Assembly (NCBI RefSeq): GCF_900313025.1
Contig: NZ_OMPQ01000011.1
Coordinates: 372,001-436,000, forward strand
Length of the DNA: 64,000 nucleotides
Origin: Pseudophaeobacter sp. EL27
GTDB taxonomy: Bacteria; Pseudomonadota; Alphaproteobacteria; Rhodobacterales; Rhodobacteraceae
Direction of reading: 5' to 3'
Below are positions 53,099-63,190 of the stretch, in pieces; within the stretch, counting starts at the first letter, position 1; each line of letters starts with the position of its first letter. The position numbers and the translations under genes are program-made. The notes under the pieces were generated by a model. The model was not told the origin of the DNA. It was given only the letters and a program-made list of their open reading frames with translations, and did no database searches.

Positions 53099-56000
53099 AT
53101 GGCATTTCAAACCCGCAGCAGGGACCCCCTGCTTGACAGTTCGATGCAGGCGGCGATCGAAAAGCGTGGCAAGGAACTGATTGGGATTTTCCTGATTGGC
53201 CTCGGCGTTTTTGTGGCTGCGATGGTTGGCTCCTATACGCCGGATGACCCCAATTGGATGGTCTCTACCGATGCGCCGGTGCAGAATTGGCTTGGCCGCC
53301 CTGGGGCCTCGATCGCGGCACCCTTGTTCATGATTGTGGGCTGGGCGGCCTGGAGCCTTGCGCTGACGCCATTGGCCTGGGGCCTGCGGTTCCTACTGCA
53401 CAGTGGTGAAGACCGCGTGCTTGGTCGGATGATTTTTGCGCCTGTTCTATTGGCTGTGGCCTCTATCTATGCGGCGACCCTGGTACCGGGTGTCGAATGG
53501 AAAGCGACCCATAGCTTCGGCTTGGGTGGATTGTTCGGTGATACCGTCATGGGAGCTTTGCTGACGCTCTTGCCAGTCAGTTCGCATTTTGCCGTCAAAT
53601 TGATGTCGTTGTTGATGGCCTTTGGCATGCTGGCGCTTGGGGCTTTTGTGGCTGGGTTCAGCCGTGGTGAAATGTCCCGTGCTGGGCGCTATCTGACCCT
53701 GGGCTTTGTGATCATCTATGGCGGCATTGCCAGTCTGCTGGGGCGGGGTGCCACCAGCGGCTTTAAAGCCGCTATGGCGCTGCGTGAACAGCGTCGCGCG
53801 GCCAAATTACAGGCCGAAGAGGACGCCTGGATTGCAGAAGACGATGGCGCGCAGATGTTTGAAAGCTATCCGCAGAGCGGCACTGGTGCAGAGGCCGCTG
53901 AAGATGACTTTGTTGAGGACAGGCCTGAAAAGGTTGGGCTGTTTGCTCGCGTGCCAGGCTTGATGCGTCGCTCTGACCCCGAAGAGATCCCAGATCAAAT
54001 GCCGGAACCAGAGCTGGTGGAAACGGCGCAATCTGGTGAATCCTTGCTGTCAGGCGATGCGCGGATATCAGAAAAGATTGCCAGCGCTGTGCGCATTCGT
54101 CGTGCAGCGAGCCAAGCGCCGGACCATGACCCGGATCTCCCCCTGACCAAGGGACGTGGCAAGCGGGCGGAACCTTTGTTGTTTAATCCAAACGCAGCCC
54201 AAGCCAATTTGCCACCTGAGCCACCGCTGACTGCAACACAGAGCATTCCTGCCGCGCCTGCAGTGGCTGCATTTGCGCCTTCTGCTCCAGAGTTACATCA
54301 GGTTCCGGACCTTGAGGCCGCTTCGATGGAAGCAGAGCCCGCCCAGCAGAGATCTGCCCCTGAACCCACAGCTATGGATGTGTCCTCAGAGCTTGCGCCA
54401 GATCGGGTTGCCTCAGAAGATCTGCCTGCAGGTCGCGTGATCAACCGCGAATTTGGTGCAGCGCCAAAGACGGTTTCTGCTCAAAAAGCTGCGGATCCGG
54501 TTGAATATGAACTGCCCGTCGCCACGCCGCGTAAGGCCGTTGTGGAGCAACCCCAGCGTAAGCCAGTGCAGCCCTCGACGCGGGCCAAGGCCGAAGCCCA
54601 GCCTGCGCTGGCCTTTGAGGATAATGCCGCCGATTTTGAACTGCCGCCGCTCTCGCTGCTTGGCCACCCCAATGGGGTCGAACGCCACCACCTGAGTGAC
54701 GAAGCTTTGGAAGAAAATGCGCGCATGCTGGAAGTGGTGCTGGATGACTATGGCGTGAAGGGCGAGATCGTCTCGGTGCGTCCTGGGCCTGTTGTCACCA
54801 TGTATGAACTGGAACCAGCTCCTGGTCTCAAGGCCAGCCGTGTGATTGGCCTGTCTGATGATATTGCGCGCTCGATGTCGGCCTTGTCAGCGCGGGTCTC
54901 CACCGTGCCGGGTCGGACGGTCATTGGCATTGAACTGCCTAATGAAAAGCGCGAGATGGTGAACTTCCGTGAAATCCTGTCGTCGCGCGACTATGGAGAT
55001 GGCATTCAGAGCCTGCCTTTGGCGCTGGGCAAGGATATCGGTGGGTCCTCCATGGTGGCCGATCTGGCTAAGATGCCGCATTTGCTGATTGCTGGGACCA
55101 CGGGCTCGGGTAAATCGGTTGCGATCAATACCATGATCCTGTCGCTGCTTTACAAACTGTCACCAGAGGAATGCCGCTTGATCATGATCGACCCCAAGAT
55201 GTTGGAGCTTTCCGTCTATGACGGTATCCCGCATCTGTTGTCGCCTGTTGTGACCGACCCCAAAAAGGCAGTCGTGGCGCTGAAATGGGTCGTCGGCGAA
55301 ATGGAAGATCGCTACCGCAAGATGTCCAAGATGGGTGTGCGCAACATCGCCGGCTACAATGGTCGGGTGAAGGAAGCCCTGGCCAAGGGCGAGATGTTCA
55401 GCCGCACGGTGCAGACCGGATTTGATGATGACACTGGCGAGCCAGTGTTCGAGACGGATGAATTCGCCCCCGAGGCGCTGCCCTATATCGTGGTGATCGT
55501 CGATGAGATGGCTGATCTGATGATGGTAGCGGGCAAGGAGATCGAGGCCTGTATTCAGCGTCTTGCGCAGATGGCGCGGGCCTCTGGTATTCACCTGATC
55601 ATGGCCACACAGCGGCCCTCGGTGGATGTGATCACCGGTACCATCAAGGCCAACTTCCCTACCCGGATTTCGTTCCAGGTGACGTCGAAAATCGACAGCC
55701 GGACTATTCTTGGCGAAATGGGGGCAGAACAGCTCCTGGGGATGGGCGATATGCTCTATATGGCGGGCGGCGCCAAGATCACCCGCTGCCATGGGCCATT
55801 TGTGTCGGATGAAGAGGTTGAAGAGGTGGTGAACCACCTGAAGCAGTTTGGTCCGCCTGCCTATATGAACGGGGTTGTTGATGGTCCGGATGATGACAAG
55901 GCCGACAATATCGACGCGGTTCTGGGCCTGAACACCGGTGGCAATACCAATGGCGAAGACGCGCTATACGACTCGGCGGTGCAGATCGTGATCAAGGATC

Positions 56001-56146
56001 GCAAGTGCTCTACCTCCTATATTCAGCGCAAACTGGCCATCGGCTATAACAAGGCCGCGCGACTGGTTGAGCAGATGGAGGACGAAGGTCTCGTCTCACC
56101 TGCAAATCACGTGGGCAAACGCGAAATCCTGGTGCCAGAGCAATAA
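53099..56146 (+). CDS. ftsK: DNA translocase FtsK
   Basis: FtsK moves DNA at the division septum and activates dif recombination. The 1015 residues have an N-terminal domain with four hydrophobic helices (about 30-215). A long acidic, Pro/Ala-rich linker (about 230-530) follows, then a RecA-type motor with Walker A GTTGSGKS at 666-673, Walker B in [14 protein letters not shown], and a C-terminal winged-helix gamma domain ([22 protein letters not shown] part). The length is typical of alphaproteobacteria. It is followed by lolA after 79 bp, a common arrangement. Confidence 0.97.
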   Translation: MAFQTRSRDPLLDSSMQAAIEKRGKELIGIFLIGLGVFVAAMVGSYTPDDPNWMVSTDAPVQNWLGRPGASIAAPLFMIVGWAAWSLALTPLAWGLRFLLHSGEDRVLGRMIFAPVLLAVASIYAATLVPGVEWKATHSFGLGGLFGDTVMGALLTLLPVSSHFAVKLMSLLMAFGMLALGAFVAGFSRGEMSRAGRYLTLGFVIIYGGIASLLGRGATSGFKAAMALREQRRAAKLQAEEDAWIAEDDGAQMFESYPQSGTGAEAAEDDFVEDRPEKVGLFARVPGLMRRSDPEEIPDQMPEPELVETAQSGESLLSGDARISEKIASAVRIRRAASQAPDHDPDLPLTKGRGKRAEPLLFNPNAAQANLPPEPPLTATQSIPAAPAVAAFAPSAPELHQVPDLEAASMEAEPAQQRSAPEPTAMDVSSELAPDRVASEDLPAGRVINREFGAAPKTVSAQKAADPVEYELPVATPRKAVVEQPQRKPVQPSTRAKAEAQPALAFEDNAADFELPPLSLLGHPNGVERHHLSDEALEENARMLEVVLDDYGVKGEIVSVRPGPVVTMYELEPAPGLKASRVIGLSDDIARSMSALSARVSTVPGRTVIGIELPNEKREMVNFREILSSRDYGDGIQSLPLALGKDIGGSSMVADLAKMPHLLIAGTTGSGKSVAINTMILSLLYKLSPEECRLIMIDPKMLELSVYDGIPHLLSPVVTDPKKAVVALKWVVGEMEDRYRKMSKMGVRNIAGYNGRVKEALAKGEMFSRTVQTGFDDDTGEPVFETDEFAPEALPYIVVIVDEMADLMMVAGKEIEACIQRLAQMARASGIHLIMATQRPSVDVITGTIKANFPTRISFQVTSKIDSRTILGEMGAEQLLGMGDMLYMAGGAKITRCHGPFVSDEEVEEVVNHLKQFGPPAYMNGVVDGPDDDKADNIDAVLGLNTGGNTNGEDALYDSAVQIVIKDRKCSTSYIQRKLAIGYNKAARLVEQMEDEGLVSPANHVGKREILVPEQ

Positions 56147-56225
56147 ATCGCGCATGACACTGCGAGGCTGGGTCAGAACTGATCCGGCCTCTTTTCATTT
56201 GTCCGGCAAGGCTTATCTAGATCTC

Positions 56226-56828
56226 ATGAAACATATTCTGTCTGCTATCGCGCTGAGCTGTTGCGCCCTTGTGTTTTCCTCTGCTGCCTGGGCCGGGGAT
56301 AAGCTGAGCCTGAAAGAGATCTCGGGCTATCTGAACGGAATGAAGACGGCGACGGCGACCTTCACCCAGATCAATGATGACGGTACGCTGACCACAGGTA
56401 AGCTTTACCTGCATCGTCCGGGCCGGATGCGGTTTGAATATGAGGGCACAGGCGGCGGCACCGTGGTGGCCGGGGCCGGGGCCGTGCGCATTCATGACCC
56501 CAAATCAAATCAACCGCCCGAAACCTTCCCGCTGCGGCGCACGCCGCTGTCGATCATCCTGGCCAAGCGGGTCAATCTGGATCAGGCGAATATGGTGGTC
56601 GGCCACGGATTTGACGGTACCTCGACCGTGGTGCGCGCGCAGGACCCCGAAAACCCGGATTACGGCAGTCTGGAGCTAATGTTCACGGATGAGCCAGTGG
56701 AGCTGCGCAAATGGGTGGTGCACGACGGTGGCGGTGGCAAAACCACAGTGATCCTTGGCGCGCTGGAAACCGGCATGCGCCTGCCGTCGACGCTGTTTAG
56801 TTCGGGTGGCGGTGGCAGTTCGCCCTAG
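56226..56828 (+). CDS. lolA: Outer-membrane lipoprotein carrier protein LolA
   Basis: LolA carries lipoproteins across the periplasm from LolCDE to the outer membrane. The 200-residue protein has a signal peptide (LSAIALSCCALVFSSAAWA/GDK) and a beta-rich domain with the family features TATFTQINDDGTLTTGKLYL, RPGRMRFEYEG and the later LSIILAK. ATG 56226 was chosen over upstream in-frame starts because it gives the signal peptide. It follows ftsK on the same strand. The first IS element begins 23 bp after its stop, so its native 3' end may be displaced. Confidence 0.93.
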   Translation: MKHILSAIALSCCALVFSSAAWAGDKLSLKEISGYLNGMKTATATFTQINDDGTLTTGKLYLHRPGRMRFEYEGTGGGTVVAGAGAVRIHDPKSNQPPETFPLRRTPLSIILAKRVNLDQANMVVGHGFDGTSTVVRAQDPENPDYGSLELMFTDEPVELRKWVVHDGGGGKTTVILGALETGMRLPSTLFSSGGGGSSP

Positions 56829-56850
56829 CGGCAAGGTCTGCTTTGCGGAT

Positions 56851-58255
56851 ATTTTGTTGAAAAACTCTTCCTTGATTGCGGCCTGAACTGCTGATTCAAT
56901 TCCCGTATTGTTGGAGGGATTTGGCGATGTTGGGACCGAGACAAGAAGCGCAGGCGGGGTTGTTCTACGAGTTCTCGCTGGAGGATCACGTTCCACAAGA
57001 CCACTTTCTGCGATCCATCGACCGGTTCATCGACCTGAGCAGCATCCGTGCCCACCTTGCAGATTTTTACAGTCACACGGGCCGCCGGTCGGTCGACCCC
57101 GAGCTGTTGATCCGGATGCTTCTGGTCGGATACTGTTTCGGCATCCGGTCTGAGCAGCTGCTCTGCGATGAGGTGCATCTGAACCTCGCGTATCGCTGGT
57201 TCTGCCGCCTCGATCTGAGTGACCGGGTGCCGGATCATTCGACGTTCTCCAAAAACTGCCTCGGCCGTTTCCGCGAAAGTGAGCTGCTGCGCCATCGGTT
57301 TGAGACGACCGTTGCGTGCTGCATCGCGGAAGGTCTGGTCAGTGGCCAGCGCATGGCCATCGGCGCCAGCCTGATCGAAGCGGATGCCAACAAGCAGAAC
57401 TTCACGCCGAAAGAAGACTGGGATGCGGCAAGCATCGACCCAGCGGATGCATCCCGCGCAGTTCGCGAGTATCTCGACACGCTGGACGAGGCCGCGTTCG
57501 GTGCCGGCAGCGAGGTGCAGCCCAAGTTCACCTCGCATTGCGACCCGGCCAGTCAGTGGACAGCCGCCCGCAAAGTCCCTGCATTCTTCAGTTATTCCGA
57601 CAACTACCTGATCGCGGACACGGCCTATGGCACCGGGCCGATGCTGGGTTGGCTGGTTGAACGCAAGATTGCCCCGCACATTCCCGTCTTCGACAAATCT
57701 GGCCGCAGCGATGGCACCTGGACCCGGGCGGATTTCGAATGGGACGCAGAGAACGACCAATACATCTGCCCCGAGGGCCAAGAGCTGAAGCAGTTCCGGC
57801 GGAACTATTCGGACCCGAACCGGGGGCCGACCGGACAGGGCAGAACCAAATACCGTGCCCTGCAACTGACTTGCCAGGCATGCCCGTCCAAGGCAAAATG
57901 CTGCCCGAACGCAGATGTCAGATCGATCACCCGCGAAGAACACGAAGACGCTCGCCAGGTCGCCCGATACATCGCAAAGACCAAGCAATACGACATATCC
58001 ATGAAGCTCCGGAAGAAGGTCGAGATGCTCTTCGCGCACCTCAAGCGCATCCTCGGCCTCTGAAGGCTCCGACTACGTGGCCCATGCGGTGCAAATGACG
58101 AATTCCTCCTCGCCGCAACCGCCCAAAACCTCCGCAAACTGGCCAAGATCTTTCCTGCGCTGCAGCAAACGCGCAAGGCCTGACAGGAAAGGCGTTCGCG
58201 CGTCGCCAAAGCGTTCTCTTTCTGCGATCGCGAACGGGTGTTTTCCCACAGAATT
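56851..58255 (+). mobile_element. IS1182-like element, copy 1 (decayed)
   Basis: The ends form an imperfect inverted repeat: ATTTTGTTGAAAAAC at the left (56851) and, reverse-complemented, ATTCTGTGGGAAAAC at the right (58254). The pentamer CGGAT lies next to both ends (56846-56850 and 58256-58260) and may be a target duplication. Inside is a broken transposase gene. The element is in direct orientation to copy 2 at 60209 but clearly diverged from it. Confidence 0.8.
56927..58183 (+). pseudogene. IS1182-like transposase, inactivated (copy 1)
   Basis: The reading frame starts MLGPRQEAQAGLFYEFS and follows the IS1182 transposase pattern, but it carries three lesions when compared with copy 2 and the family. 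In the ASLIEAD region the expected Asp (DASLIEAD in copy 2) is Gly. About 43 codons are lost in frame after SDNYLI, removing the segment with a second catalytic Asp; the junction is near 57612. A G-to-T change makes a TGA at 58061-58063 about 40 codons before the natural stop at 58181. The gene is therefore unlikely to make an active enzyme. Confidence 0.85.
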
Positions 58256-58379
58256 CGGATTTTTCAGCCGTTCGCTGCAGGCGCACGATCCTTGGCTTCT
58301 CCAATGCAGAAACTGGGAGGGTGGGCGGATTGCAGACTTTCTCTGCGGAATGCGCCAATGTCCGATAAGGGTGGATAAG

Positions 58380-58408
58380 TTGACAGGATTCCCATGATCA
58401 TCTTTAAG
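58380..58408 (+). promoter_or_regulatory. Probable promoter of the dioxygenase-methyltransferase unit
   Basis: TTGACA (58380-58385), a 17-bp spacer and TTTAAG (58403-58408) form a good sigma70-type promoter about 50 bp before the first start codon. It lies outside the IS, so the unit need not depend on IS transcription. Confidence 0.55.
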
Positions 58409-58458
58409 TTCCAAACATGATCGAGTAAAGAAAGCTGAAATTAGTGAATGAGGCACCG

Positions 58459-59154
58459 ATGAACAGTGAATATTCCGCACAAGGATGTGTCCTTTCCCGC
58501 TCGCTTCTAACCATCCAAGACATTGCGCCGATTGGCTCTGCTATTCTGAGTGTGATCAAAGAGCATTTGCCAGAGGCGACCTCCATCCAAGATCCTAAAT
58601 GGGTTCAGTTTGCCAGCGAGAACCCTGAAATTGTGAGTGCAGTATATGACAAGCTGCAAGGCCATCCTGCGCTGTTAGCGCTTGGCCAAACCCCAAACAT
58701 CACCAACGTTATAAAGTCTTTGATTGACGCGCCTGTGATCTATCATAAAATCCCACTTCGCATAGATGTTCCATTTGAAAACAAAGAGTTAGCTTTCTGG
58801 CATCAAGATGATTTCTATGTGCAAGGAAACCAAAGTGAAGTCACAGTATGGATTCCACTACAGGATACTTTTGCCCACACTGGAGCGTTGTCAGTCATGA
58901 AGGGTAGCCACGTGAACGGCGCTATTCCGCATTCTTACAAGGTCGGAAAAAAGTCTCTACCTGTGGGGGTGTTCGATGCCCCCATAAACATCGTCGAAAT
59001 GAACAAGAGCGATGTTCTGTTCTTTAGCTCATACCTCATTCATTCTTCTAATCTGAACATTTCTGAGCAAATACGCTATTCGATCCAACTGCGCTATTCT
59101 GCGGCTTCCGCGGGTGTACAATCGAGTCTAATGAAGGGTTTCACCCATGTCTAA
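58459..59154 (+). CDS. Phytanoyl-CoA dioxygenase (PhyH)-like protein
   Basis: The 231-residue protein has the Fe(II)/2-oxoglutarate oxygenase facial triad: H115 and D117 in WHQDDFY and H195 in SYLIHSSN. An arginine follows in IRYSIQLRY, probably binding 2-oxoglutarate. The spacing is typical of PhyH enzymes, which hydroxylate varied small molecules. Codons and base composition are much more AT-rich than the surroundings (for example 21 G/C in 60 at 58741-58800), a sign of recent transfer. The stop overlaps the start of the methyltransferase by 8 bp (ATGTCTAA). A promoter lies 50 bp upstream. The substrate is unknown; a sugar or peptide is possible. Confidence 0.85.
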   Translation: MNSEYSAQGCVLSRSLLTIQDIAPIGSAILSVIKEHLPEATSIQDPKWVQFASENPEIVSAVYDKLQGHPALLALGQTPNITNVIKSLIDAPVIYHKIPLRIDVPFENKELAFWHQDDFYVQGNQSEVTVWIPLQDTFAHTGALSVMKGSHVNGAIPHSYKVGKKSLPVGVFDAPINIVEMNKSDVLFFSSYLIHSSNLNISEQIRYSIQLRYSAASAGVQSSLMKGFTHV

Positions 59155-59917
59155 TTCTGATGTCAAACACAGTCGCGAACCGCTTAACCAATCCAAAGGC
59201 GATCTCGATCAGTTTTCCGCTATGGAAACTTTGTTCCAATCCGAAACGGACAGTCTGGTGAACCGTTTGGATGCCTTCCCCAAATACGCTTCGCGCCAAT
59301 CAATCGCCAAATTTCTGACAAAGTATGAGATTTTTCAGAAAATTCTGCATGTGAACGGATCAATTGTTGAAGGGGGCGTTTTGCACGGTGGCGGAACTTT
59401 GGGTTGGGCAAAACTGTCGTCCATTCTTGAACCCACAAATCATACTCGCAAAATTATCGGCTTTGACACGTTTGATGGATTTCCATCGGTGGACGAGAAA
59501 GATCTCGTTGGAAATGATGGAACATTAACAAAAGTTGGTGAACTCAAGGGATCCGCGCGCGGCAGTGTTGACGAAGCCGTCCGAGTTTATGACCTGAATC
59601 GCCCATTAAGTCACATACCCAAGGTAGAATTGGTACAAGGTGACATCGCCCAAACAGCACCGGTCTATCTAGAGGAAAATCCACATTTGGTGGTCAGTCT
59701 TTTGTACCTTGATGTGGATTTGTATGAGCCGACCAAGGTTCTTTTGGAAACTTTTTTACCGCGTATGCCCAAAGGGGCCATTGTCGTTTTTGACGAACTG
59801 AATGCAAAAATGTTCCCAGGTGAGACCGTTGCTGTGGACGAAGTCTTGGGGTTACGAGACATCAACATCCAGAGGTTTCCGTTTGATTCATATGTTTCTT
59901 ATGCGGTCTTGGAATGA
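59147..59917 (+). CDS. TylF/MycF-like O-methyltransferase
   Basis: The 256-residue protein fits the TylF family of sugar O-methyltransferases (macrocin and mycinamicin). VEGGVLHGGGTLGWA (74-88) forms the AdoMet loop. FDTFDGFP (106-113), YLDVDLYEPT (187-196) and VVFDELNA (213-220) supply acidic residues for Mg2+ and substrate. Many family members act on polysaccharide or O-antigen sugars rather than macrolides. It overlaps the PhyH-like gene and shares its AT-rich composition, so the two were probably acquired together and act in sequence (hydroxylate, then methylate). No glycosyltransferase accompanies them. Confidence 0.85.
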   Translation: MSNSDVKHSREPLNQSKGDLDQFSAMETLFQSETDSLVNRLDAFPKYASRQSIAKFLTKYEIFQKILHVNGSIVEGGVLHGGGTLGWAKLSSILEPTNHTRKIIGFDTFDGFPSVDEKDLVGNDGTLTKVGELKGSARGSVDEAVRVYDLNRPLSHIPKVELVQGDIAQTAPVYLEENPHLVVSLLYLDVDLYEPTKVLLETFLPRMPKGAIVVFDELNAKMFPGETVAVDEVLGLRDINIQRFPFDSYVSYAVLE

Positions 59918-60208
59918 TGACGCGAACGAATTGCACTGCAGTAGGTGTCTTGGAAGACCAATAATTATTTTATGCTGCCTAGCATTTTGTCCCCTGAATC
60001 AACGGCGTACATCTATGTACCTGCCAGCAAAGAACAGCGGCTTGCTCCGGTTTTCGGTTTAAACTGCAGCCACAGTCACAATGCATACTAAACTCGAAAC
60101 TGCTCTCGCTGCAGCATGAACGAATGTCAGCTATTGGCGGATCTTTCCGGTCCCTGTAGGCCGCACCTGCAAAATACTGCGGCTGCGCTCTGGGTCTGAA
60201 GTGAGCGA
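59918..60208. other. Non-coding tail of the foreign unit
   Basis: These 291 bp after the methyltransferase have no supported coding frame, hairpin terminator or RNA gene. Composition rises toward the level of the chromosome near the second IS element. It may be remnant sequence from the donor. Confidence 0.4.
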
Positions 60209-61505
60209 ATTCTGTTGAAAAACTCTTGTTGATTTGAGGAGCTATGGCTGATTCAATTTACCTGTAAATGCAGGGGATTGACGATGTTAGGACCGAAGCA
60301 AGAAGCCCAGGGCGCACTGTTTTACGAGTTCTCGATATCCGATCCTGTGCCACAAGATCTTCTGCTACGGTCAATTGACCGGTTCGTCGATTTGGACGAC
60401 ATCCGTCAGTATCCCGCAGATTTTGCAGCCAATCAGGCCTCCCATCCACTGCCCGGCAATGCGTTGTAAATGCATGACTGGGGATCGATCCTGAACTGCT
60501 GATCCGAATGTTGCTGGTGGACTATTGTTTGGGCATTCGGTCGGAACGCCGCCTTTGTGAGGAAGTGCATCTGAACCTCGCATATCGTTGGTTCTGTCGT
60601 CTCGATCTTTCTGACCCCATACCCAATCATTCGACATTTTCCAAAAATCGGCACCGGCGCTTTCGGGAGGGCAAACTGCTGCGCCACCTGTTTGAGAAGG
60701 CCGTCGCACGTTGCATTGCAGATGGTTTGGTGACCGGACAACGCCTTGCGGAAGATGCCAGCTTGATCGAGGCCGACGCGACCAATCAGAACTCCACGCC
60801 AAAGGAAGATTGGGATCGCAGTACCATTGATCCAAACGATGCGCCGCGTGCTGTGAGGGAGGATTTAGATGTCTTGGAGGACGCGGCTTTTGGTGCTGCG
60901 TCCACCGTGGAACCCAAATTTACGTCCCATTCCGATCCATCCAGCCAGTGGACAGCGGCTCGTAAAGGACCAGCGTTCTTTGGCTATACCACCAATTACC
61001 TGATTGATACTGATCACAGCGTGATCGTCGATGTGGAAGGCACAAGATCCATCCGACAAGCAGAAGTTGGGTCCGTGCGCGCCATGTTGGATCGGATCAA
61101 GGAACAGCATAATATTGACCCAGAACGGCTTATTGCAGACAGCGCTTATGGATCAGGGCCAATGCTGGGATGGCTCGTTGACCGCGAGGAACACGAGGAT
61201 GCTCGACAGGTCGCCCGCGACATTGCAAAGACCAAGCAATATGCCATGTCAATGCGTCTGCGAAAGAAGGTCGAAATGTTGTTTGCGCACCTCAAACGTA
61301 TCCGTGGTCTCGGACGGCTGAGATTACGTGGTCCATGCGGCGCAAATGACGAATTCCTCCTCGCCGCAACCGCCCAGAACCCCCGCAAATTGGCCAAGAT
61401 CTTTTCTGCACCGCAACAAATGCGCAAAGCCTGATAAGAAAGGTGCTCGCACTCTGTTTGAACCGCTACTTTCTGTGGTCGCAACACGTTGTTTTTCCAC
61501 AGAAT
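60209..61505 (+). mobile_element. IS1182-like element, copy 2 (decayed)
   Basis: The ends are ATTCTGTTGAAAAAC (left, 60209) and, reverse-complemented, ATTCTGTGGAAAAAC (right, 61505), a better match than in copy 1. The two copies differ at many third positions, so they are separate lineages rather than a recent duplicate. No matching direct repeat longer than 3 bp (CGA) flanks it. The transposase gene inside is broken. Confidence 0.8.
60284..61434 (+). pseudogene. IS1182-like transposase, inactivated (copy 2)
   Basis: The N-terminal frame (MLGPKQEAQGALFYEFS) runs to about 60420. There a 35-bp excess relative to copy 1 shifts the frame and brings a stop at 60467-60469. The downstream frame resumes at about 60490 (DPELLIRMLLVDYC) and continues to the natural stop at 61432-61434. 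A second lesion is an in-frame loss of about 90 codons (270 bp) near 61181, from GWLVDR directly to EEHEDARQ. The catalytic DASLIEAD and the DTDH region are kept, and the C-terminus is complete, the reverse of copy 1. Confidence 0.85.
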
Positions 61506-61565
61506 CGACGGAGAGCTGCCGTTAGCTGCGCTGCGGAGAACGACAGCTGTGTTGAGGTTTTCTGA

Positions 61566-62156
61566 TCAGCGGGCGCGGCGGCAGGTGGCGAGCTGGGCCT
61601 GATACATCTGCGCGCGAGCTTCGACCTTGCTGGCGACGCGCAAGAGCCAGGTTTTGGCTTTGTAGGTGCCGCGGGCATAGCCGGTGTGGCCATCGTGATA
61701 GGCCAGATACTGGTTGCGCGCGTCATACAATTGGATGCCATTCTTCTCGAGGCTTTTGTTCATATACCAGCCCATGAAATCGGTGGCGTCCTCGATCCGG
61801 TCGCGTTTGGCGCGGCGGCGTCCGGTGTCGCGTTTGTAGTCCTCCCAGGTGCCATCCAGGGCCTGACCATAGCCATAGGCGCTGGATTGCCGCCCCATAG
61901 GAATCACCCCCAGCAGGTATTTATGCGGGGTGCGGGCATTGCCGCGGAATTTGCTTTCCTGATGGATGGTGGCCATCTGCACATGGATGGGCACGCCCCA
62001 ACGGCGCTCAGTCGCGCGAAAGGCGTTCAGGTATTTGGGCCGCTCCTTGATGATACTACACGCATTGTCCAGATTGCGGGGCGGGGTATTGGGACCACCA
62101 CCACCGCAGGATGCGACGACCAGAAGAAGGGCGAGTGCGACGATGATTCTGCTCAT
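61566..62156 (-). CDS. Lytic transglycosylase-like lipoprotein (SLT domain)
   Basis: The 196-residue protein has a lipoprotein signal (IIVALALLLVVASCGGGG, lipobox VASC). The domain resembles lysozyme-like transglycosylases, with the catalytic glutamate in MATIHQESKFRGNA near residue 60 and the SAYGYGQALDGTWEDY block that normally follows. Such enzymes cleave peptidoglycan glycan strands. ATG 62156 begins at the signal peptide and has GAGGCA upstream. Its 3' end faces copy 2 of the IS. It was probably adjacent to lolA before the insertion. Confidence 0.88.
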   Translation of the reverse strand: MSRIIVALALLLVVASCGGGGPNTPPRNLDNACSIIKERPKYLNAFRATERRWGVPIHVQMATIHQESKFRGNARTPHKYLLGVIPMGRQSSAYGYGQALDGTWEDYKRDTGRRRAKRDRIEDATDFMGWYMNKSLEKNGIQLYDARNQYLAYHDGHTGYARGTYKAKTWLLRVASKVEARAQMYQAQLATCRRAR

Positions 62157-62217
62157 TGCCTCTGCCTCATTTGATTTATTTTTTTGCCATCCTAGCGAAT
62201 TTTGACAAAAGAGAAAA

Positions 62218-63105
62218 TCACAAATCGAGCAAAAGCGAGAGCACCAGGGGCAGGGCAGCAATCGCCATCAGGGTGGAGACCACCACAAGCCCGGCAACAG
62301 CCTCTGCTTCGGCGCCAAATTTTTCGGCCAGCAGATAGGAGGTGACGGCAACCGGGGTAGCCAGTTGCAGAACTAACACGCCAAAGGCGATCTCATCCAG
62401 GCCAAAGGCAAGCCCCAGCCCCCAGCCAATGGCAACGCTGGCGCAGAGTTTGGCCAGGGAGAGCAAAATCGCCAGACCGGTTTTCCCCGGAGTGAGCCGG
62501 GCGATGGCCACGCCCAGGGTGATCAACATCATTGGAATGGCCATCTGGCCAATGAGGTCCAGCGCATTTGTCAGAAACTTGGGCGTCTGCCAGTCCTGCC
62601 ACAGGAACAGCGCGCCCAGTAGCGTGGTCCAGACCATCGGTTCCCGCAGAGCCTTGGCGCCGCCGCCTTTGCCTGCCACCAAAGACAGGCCCAGGGTGAA
62701 GGACAGTATGGCTGAGACCGCCAGCATGGCCACCGCATAGCCCAGTCCCGCCTCGCCAAAAGCAAAGAGCGCCAGAGGGATGCCGAGATTGCCGGTATTG
62801 CCAAAAATGAAAGGCGCCAGATAGGTTTGCCGGTTCAGGCGCCCGGTCTTGATCAGCAGGGTTCCCACCAGTGCAAGCAGCAAATGCCCCAGAATGGCGG
62901 CGATGACAAAAACCCCGAGGGCAGATTTATCCAGCTCGGTTTTCATCAGCGCGGTGAAGATCAGGGCGGGCACCGCGAGGGTCATGGCCAGGCGGGTGAC
63001 AAACTGAATTCGGTATTCAAATCCGAGTTTCACCCAGGTAAAGCCAACCCCTGCAAGCAGGAAAACAGGGGCCGTTATTTCGAGCACTGTCAAAGCCAGG
63101 TTCAC
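62218..63105 (-). CDS. AEC family transporter
   Basis: The 295-residue protein has about ten hydrophobic helices and the layout of the auxin efflux carrier family, with the AxPALIFTALM segment in the N-terminal half and GNTGNLGIPLALFAFGE in the central half. Bacterial members export carboxylates such as malate or malonate; the substrate here is unknown. The start is GTG at 63105 with GAGGA 8 bases upstream. It lies between the transglycosylase-like gene and the divergent hspQ. Confidence 0.9.
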   Translation of the reverse strand: MNLALTVLEITAPVFLLAGVGFTWVKLGFEYRIQFVTRLAMTLAVPALIFTALMKTELDKSALGVFVIAAILGHLLLALVGTLLIKTGRLNRQTYLAPFIFGNTGNLGIPLALFAFGEAGLGYAVAMLAVSAILSFTLGLSLVAGKGGGAKALREPMVWTTLLGALFLWQDWQTPKFLTNALDLIGQMAIPMMLITLGVAIARLTPGKTGLAILLSLAKLCASVAIGWGLGLAFGLDEIAFGVLVLQLATPVAVTSYLLAEKFGAEAEAVAGLVVVSTLMAIAALPLVLSLLLDL

Positions 63106-63190
63106 AGACTGTTTCCTCTAAATTTTGCTTCAAGAGTTGGACATCTGCCAGCGTTTTGCGCTAGTAACAAGTCACGGAGACAGTCTGCCA

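Noticed and set aside
56851-61505. Composite transposon made of two IS copies around the dioxygenase-methyltransferase pair
   Set aside because: The two IS copies are clearly diverged and have different lesions, and the outer flanks show no shared direct repeat. Independent insertions around a foreign unit fit better than one composite transposon, and neither transposase looks active.
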